Shown here: in pieces, positions 1-9,100 of the stretch
Position numbering within the stretch: the stretch's first letter is position 1
Layout: every line of letters starts with the position of its first letter
From: Bacillota bacterium
Lineage (GTDB): Bacteria > Bacillota > Clostridia > Acetivibrionales > DSM-1351
Reading direction: 5' to 3'
Assembly (NCBI GenBank): GCA_023426005.1
Contig: JAFABO010000207.1
Location: 1-17,145 of the forward strand
DNA: 17,145 nucleotides
Notes under the pieces: generated by a model
Told to the model about the DNA's origin: nothing
Seen by the model: only the letters and a program-made list of their open reading frames with translations
The model's database searches: none
Translations under genes and position numbers: made by a program

Positions 1-145
1 GCCATGGAAGGCCTATGTTGTTGTCGAAGGTGTGGTTTCTGATAATATCTCCTGCACCTACCACTGCAAATGCAGAGGAACTAAAAAAAACAGACAGCAG
101 AATTACCAGTGCGAGAACCATCGCAACTTTGTTGAAAAACCTCAT
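1..145 (-). CDS. cel9E: Start of a probable CBM4-GH9 cellulosomal cellulase (Cel9E-like), 3' part outside window
   Basis: Forty-eight codons are visible, read leftwards from an ATG at 143-145, and the frame stays open to the window edge. The first 27 or so residues are a signal peptide: a basic start, a long hydrophobic run (VAMVLALVILLSVFF) and a cleavage-like SAFA. The mature start then reads GDIIRNHTFDNNIGLPW, which resembles the first strands of family 4 carbohydrate-binding modules that precede GH9 catalytic domains in Cel9E/CelK-type cellulases. A strong ribosome site (GAGGAGG, 8 nt before ATG) supports the start. It is the fifth gene of the operon, and in C. cellulolyticum cel9E follows cel9G at this place, so name and family rest on the short N-terminus plus synteny. 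The catalytic domain and dockerin are not in view. An unrelated secreted protein cannot be fully excluded. Confidence 0.75.
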   Translation of the reverse strand, partial: MRFFNKVAMVLALVILLSVFFSSSAFAVVGAGDIIRNHTFDNNIGLPW

Positions 146-175
146 TGTCTTTACCTCCTCATTTTTATTTTTTTT

Positions 176-207
176 GCCTGACCCGGCATAAATTACTCGG
201 GTCAGGC
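176..207 (-). other. Intercistronic stem-loop between cel9G and cel9E, probable mRNA processing or stability element
   Basis: Perfect 10-bp arms GCCTGACCCG (176-185) and CGGGTCAGGC (198-207) enclose a 12-nt loop. In the direction of the operon the stem is followed by an A-rich stretch and then the cel9E ribosome site, not by a U-run, so it is unlikely to terminate the operon transcript. Stem-loops at cip-cel junctions of C. cellulolyticum are known to mark RNA processing ends and to set differing stabilities of the pieces; assignment of that role here is inference. Confidence 0.7.
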
Positions 208-227
208 TTTAAAACTTATTTTTTACA

Positions 228-2363
228 TTAGCTTACAAGCAATTTTTGCTTAAGCAGAGCAATGTCCAGGGCATCCACATTTCCATCCTGGTTCATATCG
301 GCGGCTTTCAGGTCAATACTTGGGCTGCCGGACAGCAAGTAGGACTTCAAGGCTGCAAAATCTAACGCATCCACATTTTTATCCCTGTTGACATCGCCCA
401 ATATAACTTCTCCGCCATTTCCTTTTGGAGGTTCATTGCCAAAAATTTTCACGCCATTGTCGTAAATAGGTATATTTTGAACGGTATCCACAGTACTGCC
501 GGAGGGTATGTCCTTATATGAAAAGTCATTTTTAGGATCCCAATAGCTGGTACCCTGCGGTGCTGAAATCCTGAACTGCACTTCTCTTCTGCAGGCAGAC
601 TGTCCCCCAGGATATATGTTTTCACCCGCCAGATCCACATTTACATAATAGATATTTTTAGAGGTATCCCAGGGCAGAACCTTTGAGACCTTGATGTTGC
701 CCTCCGCATAATTGGAGTTGGTTACAAGACTCAATGGATCTATATTTGCTGCAACAATCTCAGACAAATCCATAAAATACTTGAAGGATAATTTGTCTGT
801 CACCCTTGCAGGCCACCCGGTCTGATTGTATACGATTGCTTTGATTTCGGTGTAATTCGGACCGCTGGAGTTTACACCGGCCTTTATAATGACTTCGTCA
901 TTGGTTTTTGTTTCAATGGCCTTGAAATTTGCAATGGGAGTTCCTCCATATTGCTTATACAGCTTTGCCAGAGCACCTGTAAAACCTGCGTTATAGTCAC
1001 AGGCCACCTCATTATTTACATAATTGCTGATCTCATCGGTATAACCGTCATTGCTGTCAGGTCCGCCCGCAAGTGCTCCATAGAGAGTATGCCTGTGGTA
1101 GGTGGGAGAATTCATCTGATCGGTCCATGAACTGTGAGCGGTCCTATGATGCGGATGTTGGGGCGGATTCTGGCCAAAGCCCACAACATAGCTTCTTCCT
1201 GTACTGCCAAGGGCATAGTCTACCTGTTTTTTAAGGAAGTCCTTGTATACAGCAGCTTTTGATGCTGTACAGCCTTCCCACTCAGCATAGACACCAGCTA
1301 AAAAAGCCTGGGTTGTTGAGTGTCTCAGGGAACCCCATTGGGTCAGCCATGCGAGACCTTTAGGTGAGTATGTGATTTTTTGGCCGTTTACTCCGGTTGT
1401 CCAAAAATCCAGGTTCATTTCGATACTGTCCTTGTAGATCTGCTTATTTGTGATCCTTGCAAGCAGAAGTTCCGCACCGTAATGAACATCATCCCAGCAC
1501 TGTCCCCATTTATACGAGATGGTATCTGTCTGGGGTTCTTTTCCCCAACTTGGAACATAGGATTCCGCTTTATCCAAATACGAACTGTCTTTTGAAGCAA
1601 GGTAGATCCAGACTGCCGCCCAGGACAGATCGTCATAAAAGCTTCCGGAAGTATAGAAACCGGATGCGGCTGTGTAGCCTGCATCGCTCTTTGTTCTGTC
1701 AGCCAGTGCAAATAACTCCTTTGCATGCTTCAGGCACTTTTCGGCATAGGCAGGATCGCTATCCTTGAATACTACCGCTGCCGATGCAAGAGAGGCCGCT
1801 GTTTCGGCACATACAGCCGAGCCCGGTTTTGAAACGTCCACTCTGTATGAAGGCCTGGCCATCTGCATTACTTCGGCCGGACCCCACCAGGAATGATCCT
1901 TGCCTCCGTCACCAACCTGATAGTAATATACATCTGCCGACGGATGGCATTTAATAAAGTAGTCATTTGCCCATTTTATGGCATCCATTATATATTTCGT
2001 CTGGCCGCTGCTGTCATAGGCATTCTTATCTTCATATACCGACCAGGCAAGCATTGAAGCCGTATATGACATGGGCAGATTGAACTTTACATGGTCACCG
2101 GCATCATACCAGCCTCCTGTTAAGTCCACTCCCACATCAGAGCCATCCTTCAGCCCCGAATCACCTCGCCAGTTATCTCTCTTGTCGGCCGGAAGGACTC
2201 CTGAGCGCTGAAACTCGTAAAACATTATTGATTTCTGTAAAGCTTCTCCATAATTATAGGCCGGGGCCGCAAAGGCAATGTTTTGAGGTATTACCGAAGC
2301 CATTACAGAAAGCGCCAGGGCAAGCCCTGCAAAATTCCTAAGTTTTCTTTTAATATTAATCAT
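228..2363 (-). CDS. cel9G: Cellulosomal endoglucanase, GH9-CBM3c-dockerin (Cel9G-like)
   Basis: A 711-residue secreted cellulase that cleaves beta-1,4-glucan by an inverting mechanism and docks onto the scaffoldin. A signal peptide covers about residues 1-32. The GH9 domain (about 35-475) shows GGWYDAGDHVKFNLPM, with the catalytic-base aspartates D87 and D90, the family signature FGQNPPQHPHHRTAH (396-410), and NNEVACDYNAG with the acid E452. A CBM3c-type module fused to the catalytic domain follows (about 478-640), as in processive endoglucanases of theme B. A dockerin closes the protein (655-711) with two calcium-loop repeats, DVNRDKNVDALDFAALK and DMNQDGNVDALDIALLK. The ATG at 2361-2363 is chosen because AGGAG at 2372-2376 lies 8 nt before it; the GTG three codons upstream overlaps that site. 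It sits 30 nt after cel8, with no hairpin between them. Length matches C. cellulolyticum Cel9G (about 725 residues). Confidence 0.95.
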   Translation of the reverse strand: MINIKRKLRNFAGLALALSVMASVIPQNIAFAAPAYNYGEALQKSIMFYEFQRSGVLPADKRDNWRGDSGLKDGSDVGVDLTGGWYDAGDHVKFNLPMSYTASMLAWSVYEDKNAYDSSGQTKYIMDAIKWANDYFIKCHPSADVYYYQVGDGGKDHSWWGPAEVMQMARPSYRVDVSKPGSAVCAETAASLASAAVVFKDSDPAYAEKCLKHAKELFALADRTKSDAGYTAASGFYTSGSFYDDLSWAAVWIYLASKDSSYLDKAESYVPSWGKEPQTDTISYKWGQCWDDVHYGAELLLARITNKQIYKDSIEMNLDFWTTGVNGQKITYSPKGLAWLTQWGSLRHSTTQAFLAGVYAEWEGCTASKAAVYKDFLKKQVDYALGSTGRSYVVGFGQNPPQHPHHRTAHSSWTDQMNSPTYHRHTLYGALAGGPDSNDGYTDEISNYVNNEVACDYNAGFTGALAKLYKQYGGTPIANFKAIETKTNDEVIIKAGVNSSGPNYTEIKAIVYNQTGWPARVTDKLSFKYFMDLSEIVAANIDPLSLVTNSNYAEGNIKVSKVLPWDTSKNIYYVNVDLAGENIYPGGQSACRREVQFRISAPQGTSYWDPKNDFSYKDIPSGSTVDTVQNIPIYDNGVKIFGNEPPKGNGGEVILGDVNRDKNVDALDFAALKSYLLSGSPSIDLKAADMNQDGNVDALDIALLKQKLLVS

Positions 2364-2393
2364 ATTTATCACTCCTAGAAAAGTTTGAAGCCA

Positions 2394-3773
2394 TTAATTA
2401 AGAAGCTTTAGTTTCAGCAGTGCAATATCAATTGCATCTATGCTTCCGTCACTGTTCATATCAGCATTTGAAACATTTATATTGGTAAATACCTGAGTGA
2501 GAACAGCCTTCTTTAATTCGGCAAAATCCAATGCGTCAACAGTATTATCATTGTTGACATCACCCTTTAATTCTTTTTGAGGGGTATACTTATACAGGTT
2601 TGGAAAGTTGCCTGTAGTGTACAGAAGAGCCATCAATCGCAATGAATTTCCGTAATAAGTGTAGTTTCCGCTGTCCTTGACTCTTATACACTCATTATAA
2701 ATATTTCTGGCATAGGCAGCATCATTACCAGTTAATGCAGATGCGGCACAACAGCTGACAAAGGTTGCGGAATGGTTGGCACTTATCTGGCTTCCCGAAA
2801 TTGTATACCCGTCCTTTATGTTTGAAACACCGATGTTCTTGAAGAAATTGGATATTTGATCACAATTTGTTTTGGCTTTTTGAGTTCCATACCAGCTGTA
2901 ATCAATGGCAGTCCTCCATTGGTAACGGATTGCGTCATATTTAAAATCGAAACCCCGTCCGCTTGCCTGTGTACCGTTTGCGGTGCACCAGTCAGGAACA
3001 AGACCTGTATTGCTGTTCTTAGCCCTGTCCACAATCTCATAGCACTTGTCGGCCACATTATTCCATGCGGTGTTGCCTGTAAAATCGGCAAAAATTCTAT
3101 ACCAGGCAGGGGCAAAATAGGAGGGGTTGGTACAGTTTGAACCGCCGAAAGTGTCTCCGGGCTTCAATACATAAGTACCCTGTTCAACCATTTTAGTGAA
3201 GATCTTGTTTATGTAGTTCTTTGCTTCGGATTCATACTGGGTTGACCCGTTTGATCCCCACTTTTTATGTGCAAATACAAGGGCTATGGCAATATCCTCG
3301 TCCGCATCGGTTGCAGCCCCAATACCGTCGGTACCCACAATGTTTCCATTGGAGTCAATATGCCAGGACATTAAGCCATTTGAGTTCAAAAATAATTTTA
3401 CATATTTGTATAGATCGTCAAACAGCTGCTGTTCCCCGAAGTAAACAGCAAGAATCATGCCATATCCAAGACCTTCCGAAACGGTATCAAAGTTTGTGGA
3501 GGCATCCCGCTGAACCCTCCTGTAACCTTTTGCTCCGCTTGTTGTTATCCTCTCACTCTTCCATTGCTCCCATTCAGTCAGCAGCAGCTGATCGGCAGTT
3601 GACTGGTTGTCTGCCAGAGAACTGAGAGTACCGAAGGGATATTTGGAATCATAGGGAAAAGGCATATTATCAGTCGCCGCAGCTGCCGTCAGGCATGCCG
3701 AAACCATATTGAGCGAGAACAGCGAAGCAATGACAAAAGCTTTAATTCTTTTATATTTAAATTTTCTGATCAT
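2394..3773 (-). CDS. cel8C: Cellulosomal endoglucanase, GH8-dockerin (Cel8C-like)
   Basis: A 459-residue secreted endo-beta-1,4-glucanase of glycoside hydrolase family 8, an (alpha/alpha)6-barrel inverting enzyme. The signal peptide is about residues 1-33. The general-acid region is SEGLGYGMILAVYF with E100, and the GH8 signature ATDADEDIAIALVFAHKKW is at 154-172 with its conserved aspartates. The dockerin (404-459) has repeats DVNNDNTVDALDFAELK and DMNSDGSIDAIDIALLK, with the Ala-Leu/Ala-Ile pair at the recognition positions that is usual in the C. cellulolyticum group rather than the Ser-Thr pair of C. thermocellum. The start ATG has only a modest ribosome site (AAGG, 8 nt upstream), weaker than those of cipC and cel9E, which may lower its translation relative to its neighbours. 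It lies third in the operon, after cel48 and before cel9G, as in C. cellulolyticum. Confidence 0.95.
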   Translation of the reverse strand: MIRKFKYKRIKAFVIASLFSLNMVSACLTAAAATDNMPFPYDSKYPFGTLSSLADNQSTADQLLLTEWEQWKSERITTSGAKGYRRVQRDASTNFDTVSEGLGYGMILAVYFGEQQLFDDLYKYVKLFLNSNGLMSWHIDSNGNIVGTDGIGAATDADEDIAIALVFAHKKWGSNGSTQYESEAKNYINKIFTKMVEQGTYVLKPGDTFGGSNCTNPSYFAPAWYRIFADFTGNTAWNNVADKCYEIVDRAKNSNTGLVPDWCTANGTQASGRGFDFKYDAIRYQWRTAIDYSWYGTQKAKTNCDQISNFFKNIGVSNIKDGYTISGSQISANHSATFVSCCAASALTGNDAAYARNIYNECIRVKDSGNYTYYGNSLRLMALLYTTGNFPNLYKYTPQKELKGDVNNDNTVDALDFAELKKAVLTQVFTNINVSNADMNSDGSIDAIDIALLKLKLLN

Positions 3774-3805
3774 GTCTTATACCTTAAACCTTTATTTATT
3801 TTTTT

Positions 3806-3870
3806 GTAACCCATAAGCCCGGATAGTACAGGAAATCATCTTCATATACATGTCCGGACCTAATGGGTAC
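3806..3870 (-). other. Intercistronic long stem-loop between cel48 and cel8
   Basis: The outer arms 3806-3823 and 3853-3870 pair over about 15 positions with a single-base bulge and three mismatches: ACCCAT with ATGGGT, and CCGGA with TCCGG. They enclose about 29 nt. In the transcript the stem is followed by AAAAAAATAAATAAAGG, so it has no U-tract and is unlikely to be an intrinsic terminator. It starts 26 nt after the cel48 stop and could define the 3' end of a processed cel48 mRNA. Confidence 0.65.
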
Positions 3871-3896
3871 AGTTTAGCAGTTACCGGTTAATTAAC

Positions 3897-6056
3897 TTAA
3901 TTACCCGCGTTTAACAGCTTTATCTTTAATTGGGCATAATCAATAGCATCAACAACTCCATCACTATTCATGTCGGAATTCTCTACGTTGATTGTTGCTG
4001 ATCCATCCAGCAGGTATTTTTTCAATACTGCCAGATCAAGGGCGTCTACTGACTTATCACTATTTACGTCACCCTTTAAAACATCGACTTCTGCCGGGAA
4101 CAAAACTGCATAAACACCATTTGCTATTGCAAATTCGCTCTGGGCCCAGAAGCGGTGGTAAACCATTGTAGGATCTTTTCCTGCTTTCAGGTCTGCCTCT
4201 ACTCTCTGCCAGTCAGGATCCTGCTTGTACTTGGAACGGATATCTATAAACTTTATGCCGGGCTGAATCTTATCCCCGTTAGCCATAGTTCCGGACCAAC
4301 CTTGAGGAACATATACTTCCTGATCTAAGAGACGATGATAATCGGAACGGCTTTCAGGCACTGAGATACCCTTGCTGTCCTGATAGTTATTCCACATGCT
4401 GTCCAAAAGTTTCTTGGCATTGTTCTGTGAGGTTGTATCTCCGGTTGCGGCTGCATAATATGCAAGAGTATTTGCAAGTGAAGCTGCACACCCAAGGTCT
4501 GTACCGTAGCTTACTACTGATACGTGAAGATTTGGATTTCCTGTGTATGTGCCGTTCCAGGTATCGGGCTGACCTTGCCAGCCAATCTGGTTAGGAATCT
4601 GGAATGTGCCGTCAGTGTTGAACTTTATAGTGGAATTAGCCCATTTTGCCCACTTGTCCAGCAAATTCTTAACTTTTACATCTTTTGTCTGATAATAGTA
4701 CTCAGCCATACGCTGCATTGACCAGACCTGCATTCCAAACCAGGTGTTGCTTCCGGGGTCGGCGTATACAGGATTTTCTTCATAGCCCATTCCATAGAAG
4801 GTTGAAACATTGGAAGGCCAGGTCTCATAGCGTCCATTGTACGAATTGCTGGCACCACCGGCTATTGCGCCTTCTGCAGACTGCAGCCACTGGTAGAATT
4901 CAATTTGTCTGGACAAACTCTTTGACCAGTCGCTGGAACCATTAGCTGATTTTGGTTTGAATGCTGCATCATTTGAGAGCACCCAGGCAGTCAGAGGGTT
5001 CTGATAGCCAAAGTGATTGTGGCTGCAGCCTATTATCCATGCCCAGTCGGAGCCTACTCCTCCGCCCCATGCATAGTACCAGGAAAGGAGATAATGTGCG
5101 GCATCGTAGCCTGTACCGGCAGTCGATGGCGAACCTATCTTTCTGAAGTACTTGTCAAACATGGAATATCTAAGGTAGTCACCCATTTTTGATGCCTTGC
5201 TTACATATTGGCTGACATCCTTCCCCTGATCCTTTGCCCACAGGTTGGCCCAGTAGGTTGCCTGTATTGCACGGGCATCCGCATCAGGAGCGTCGGTATA
5301 TTTAAACTGTTTTGCGTAGGAGTTGTCACCTGTAAAGAGGTCAAGGAATCCGTTTTTACCTCCGAAGTTCATGGCATCCCAGCAGGGTTGAGGAATAGTT
5401 TCCCAGGTTGACTCTTCTCTGCCTCTTTGGAATGTATTGATATATGAAGGTTTGCTCTTTCCGTCGGCTCTCTGTCCGTAGCCATACCAGTTATCGGCAT
5501 CCAGAAGCCAGTGCATTCCATATAGCATATTGTTGCCGTATGTTGAAACCAGTTCTCTGCTTATGGGATCCTTTCCCACAGGAGCACCGGTATCCAGTCT
5601 TGCAGGATATTTGTTTGGCAATTCCCATTCAGGGGCATATGTTGCCGGTTTGTTGGCATCGTATTTGCTCATACTGGTATTGGGTTGATCCTGGGTTGAT
5701 GGAATTATGTATTTTTCAGCTATGTCCCAGGACTTTCCGAAACCTGAAAAATCACCGGTAAATCTTCCGTTCATAGCTTCCAGCCACATGTAATAGCTAA
5801 AGGCTTCACTTGTGGTGACATGTCCATAATCAGGTGCTTCAACCAGCAATGTTTCAATGGAATGGTATGGAACACCTTCAGGACTGAAATATTTATTTGC
5901 AGGGTCCTTAATTTTTTGATACATGGTTTGAAAACGTTTTTGATATTCGGCATTAACCGGACCGGCAGCTGCGGAAATGCTTGTGGTAGCCATAACCGAC
6001 AGGGTCATGACAGCAGCAATTGCCACTGAGCCTAATTTTTTTATTCCTTTTCTCAT
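3897..6056 (-). CDS. cel48F: Processive cellulosomal cellulase, GH48-dockerin (Cel48F-like)
   Basis: A 719-residue GH48 cellulase, the family that is usually the most abundant cellulosomal enzyme; it works processively from reducing chain ends and releases mainly cellobiose. The signal peptide is about residues 1-29. The motif VEAPDYGHVTTSEAFSYYMWLEA carries E73 and E84; subtracting the 29-residue signal gives E44 and E55 of mature C. cellulolyticum Cel48F, where E55 is the catalytic acid. The GH48 body runs to about 655, and the dockerin (661-719) has repeats DVNSDKSVDALDLAVLK and DMNSDGVVDAIDYAQLK. ATG at 6054-6056 is preferred because GGAAGG lies 8 nt upstream; a GTG three codons earlier abuts that site without spacing. 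It follows the scaffoldin with a 131-nt gap containing a strong hairpin. Scaffoldin and GH48 next to each other is the hallmark order of mesophilic clostridial cellulosome clusters. Confidence 0.97.
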   Translation of the reverse strand: MRKGIKKLGSVAIAAVMTLSVMATTSISAAAGPVNAEYQKRFQTMYQKIKDPANKYFSPEGVPYHSIETLLVEAPDYGHVTTSEAFSYYMWLEAMNGRFTGDFSGFGKSWDIAEKYIIPSTQDQPNTSMSKYDANKPATYAPEWELPNKYPARLDTGAPVGKDPISRELVSTYGNNMLYGMHWLLDADNWYGYGQRADGKSKPSYINTFQRGREESTWETIPQPCWDAMNFGGKNGFLDLFTGDNSYAKQFKYTDAPDADARAIQATYWANLWAKDQGKDVSQYVSKASKMGDYLRYSMFDKYFRKIGSPSTAGTGYDAAHYLLSWYYAWGGGVGSDWAWIIGCSHNHFGYQNPLTAWVLSNDAAFKPKSANGSSDWSKSLSRQIEFYQWLQSAEGAIAGGASNSYNGRYETWPSNVSTFYGMGYEENPVYADPGSNTWFGMQVWSMQRMAEYYYQTKDVKVKNLLDKWAKWANSTIKFNTDGTFQIPNQIGWQGQPDTWNGTYTGNPNLHVSVVSYGTDLGCAASLANTLAYYAAATGDTTSQNNAKKLLDSMWNNYQDSKGISVPESRSDYHRLLDQEVYVPQGWSGTMANGDKIQPGIKFIDIRSKYKQDPDWQRVEADLKAGKDPTMVYHRFWAQSEFAIANGVYAVLFPAEVDVLKGDVNSDKSVDALDLAVLKKYLLDGSATINVENSDMNSDGVVDAIDYAQLKIKLLNAGN
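5929..5942. promoter_or_regulatory. Weak cre-like palindrome inside the cel48 signal/N-terminal coding region
   Basis: TGAAAACGTTTTTG contains the perfect 10-bp palindrome AAAACGTTTT. It fits the catabolite-responsive-element core except at the last two bases. Catabolite repression of cip-cel operons is known in C. cellulolyticum, but this site is in coding sequence and may be chance (it encodes Lys-Arg-Phe). Confidence 0.2.
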
Positions 6057-6129
6057 TTCTTTCACCTTCCTTAATAATGTGTTTGGATTACAGGCAGTTC
6101 AGTCCTGCCTGAATCAGTTTGTAGTTTTC

Positions 6130-6164
6130 CCCTGCTGTATGTCTTTTGTGATGATACAGCAGGG
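6130..6164 (-). other. Intercistronic stem-loop between cipC and cel48, probable mRNA processing or stability element
   Basis: Perfect 11-bp arms CCCTGCTGTAT (6130-6140) and ATACAGCAGGG (6154-6164) enclose a 13-nt loop. In transcript direction it begins about 23 nt after the scaffoldin stop and is followed by GGAAAACTACAAAC, with no U-run, so it is not a normal intrinsic terminator. It would cap the 3' end of a cipC piece if the operon mRNA is cut between cipC and cel48. Confidence 0.7.
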
Positions 6165-6187
6165 CCGTTCGTAATTAAGAAACCGGA

Positions 6188-9100
6188 TTAAAATTTAACA
6201 CTTCCGTTTACATATGTAACGTCTGTGATCTTCGACATACTGCCGTTACCAAAAGCTCCGCCTGTCTTGAAATTTACAGGTGCTGTCTGGCTGGTGGTTC
6301 CTTTTATTTTGAAGGTGATTGTTATAATATCACCGTCGCTTGTTATCAGCTCGTTTCCGATTGTGTTGTCAAGGAATACTACACTGATAGTACCGGTACT
6401 GCTGTTAATGGCACTTGACAGGTTAACGCCGGGATTCTTTACTATATTTCCGGCCGAAACTGTTGTAGCTTCCAGCAGATTCGGATCATAGGTTATATAG
6501 AAATTACATGTTCCGACATTCCCCACCTTTGATACATTTGTAAGTGTAACAGGTACTGCTACCGTATCTCCGGTCTTGCCGGCAGCTGTGCCTATGGTTA
6601 CACCAAGGCCGGTAAACTGTGGCTTGGAATCCTTGATTGTTAATGTCAATACAGGATTACCTGTTACTCCGAAATCAAAGGTAAGTGTTTTTGTGCCTAA
6701 TGCAAGAGTATTGAGATAGCTCTTTGAAATCACCACATTATTACCGGATACGGTGTAATCGGTACCCTGTACCAAACCGGTTATCCCCTTGAAGGTATTT
6801 CCGTTTGGTGTAAGTGTCACTGAGATATCGGCAGGCACATACTTGTCAAAGGCTGCTGTTGAAGGAGTTATTGCAGGTGCGCCCACTGATGGGGTTACGG
6901 TAATAGTTAAATTAGGATTGGATGCTACACCAAAGTCAAAGGTAAGTACTTTTGTACCTGCTGTAAGAGTGTTGAGGTAATTCTTTGAAATCACTACGGT
7001 ATTACCAGATACAGTATAATTAGTACCCTGTACCAGACCGGTTATTCCCTTGAAGGTATTGCCGTTGGGAGTGAGGGTTACAGTTATATCGGCCGCTGCA
7101 CCCTGAACAAAAGTTGAGGTTACAGGAGTAATACTGGGATTTGAGGGACCGGAAACTGAAATGGTAACGCTGCCGTCTGTCTTGGTGACATTATTTATCT
7201 TGCTCATAGCGCCGTCGCCAAAAGCTCCGCCCGTCTTATGGGTTATTGGTGTTGTAACATTCTGTGCTGTACTCTTCAAATTGAACTTGATATTTGCGAA
7301 CACGCCGTCGGTCTTAATAAGCTCGTTTCCTATGGTGTTATCAAGGAATACAAAGCTGATTGTTCCGTTATTTATGGCACTTGAGAAGTTTGAAGCCGCA
7401 TTGGTAACTATAGGGCCTGCTTCAACGGATACAGCCTCCAGAAGGTTTGTATCGTAACCCAAATAGAAATTACAGGTTCCTACATTATTAACTTTAGCAA
7501 CATTTGTAAAGGTAACAGGTACGGTCACAACTTCTCCCGATTTGCCTGCTGCTGTTCCAACTGTTACTCCAAGACTATCTCCGGTACTGCCGGGAGTTAC
7601 GGTAATAGTTAAATTAGGATTGGAAGCCACACCGAAATCAAAAGTAAGTACTTTTGAACCAGTTGAAAGAGTGTTGAGGTAATTCTTTGAAACCACCACA
7701 GTATTACCTGATGCAGTATAATCAGTACCCTGTACCAATCCGGTTATTCCCTTAAAGGTGTTGCCGTTAGGAGTGAGGGTTACAGTTATATCAGCCGCTT
7801 TACCCTGCTCAAAAGTTGCGGTTGAAGGAGCAATGCTGGGATTTGAGGGATTGGAAACCGAAATGGTAACGCTGCCGTCTGTCTTAATGACATTGTTTAT
7901 TTTATTCATAGCGCCGTCGCCAAAGGCTCCGCCAGTCTTATGGGTTACAGGTGTTGTAACATTCTGTGCCGTGCTCTTTAAATTGAACTTGATATTTGCA
8001 AACACGCCGTCGGTCTTAATCAGTTCGTTTCCTATGGTGTTATCAAGGAATACAAAGCTGATTGTCCCGTTATTGATGGCACTTGAGAAATTAGTAGCTG
8101 CGTTGGTAACGATAGGACCTGCCTCTACAGATACAGCCTCCAGAAGGTTTGTATCATAACCTAAATAGAAATTACAGGTTCCTACATTATTAACTTTAGT
8201 AACATTTGTAAAGGTAACAGGTACGGTCACAGTTTCTCCCGATTTGCCTGCTGCTGTTCCAACTGTCACTCCAAGACCTTCAGGCCCTGTACCGACTGCT
8301 ATGGTCAACGTAGGATTATTTGCCACACCGAAATTAAAAGTAAGTACTTTTGTACCAACTGTAAGTTTATTGAGATAAGTCTTTAAAAGCACTACAGTAT
8401 TGCCCGATACAGTATAATCAGTACCCTGCACCAGACCGTCTATACCTCTGAAGGTATTGTTGTTTGGAGTAAGAGTTACGGTTATATCGGATGCATTGCC
8501 CTGAACAACAGCTGCTGTTACAGGAGTGATTTTGGGATCTGTAGTACCCAAAACTGAAATGGTAACGCTGCCGTCTGTCTTAATGACATTGTTTATCTTA
8601 TTCATAGCACCGTCGCCAAAGGCTCCGCCCGTCTTATGGGTTACAGGCGTTGTAACATTCTGTGCTGTGCTCTTCAAATTGAACTTGATATTTGCGAACA
8701 CACCATCGGTCTTGATCAGTTCGTTTCCTATTGTGTTGTCAAGGAATACAAAGCTGATGGTTCCGTTATTGATAGCACTTGAGAAATTAGTAGCTGCGTT
8801 GATAACGATGGGACCTGCCTCTACAGATACAGCCTCCAGGAGGTTAGTATCATAGCCCAGGTAGAAGTTACAGGTTCCTACATTATTAACTTTGGCAACG
8901 TCTTTAAAGGTAACGGGTATGGTAACAGTATCCCCGGACTTGCCCGATGCTGTTCCGACAATTACTCCGAGACCTTCCTGCCTAGGTTGGATTGTAAGGG
9001 TCAATACAGGATTGACAGCTGCACCGAAATCAAAGGTAAGCGCTTTTGTACCTGCAGAAAGAGTGTTGAGATAATTCTTTGAAATCACTGCGGTATTACC

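Noticed and set aside
176..207. Intrinsic terminator ending the operon after cel9G
   Set aside because: In the operon direction the stem is followed by As, and a signal-peptide gene with a strong ribosome site follows at once.
2364..2372. GTG start for cel9G three codons upstream
   Set aside because: The GTG overlaps the AGGAG ribosome site; the ATG at 2361-2363 has proper spacing. The same reasoning applies to the GTG of cel48 at 6063-6065.
7161..8855. Repeated plus-strand open frames (98-133 codons) within cipC
   Set aside because: They are copies of the antisense frame of the repeated cohesin DNA; similarity among them comes from the cipC repeats.
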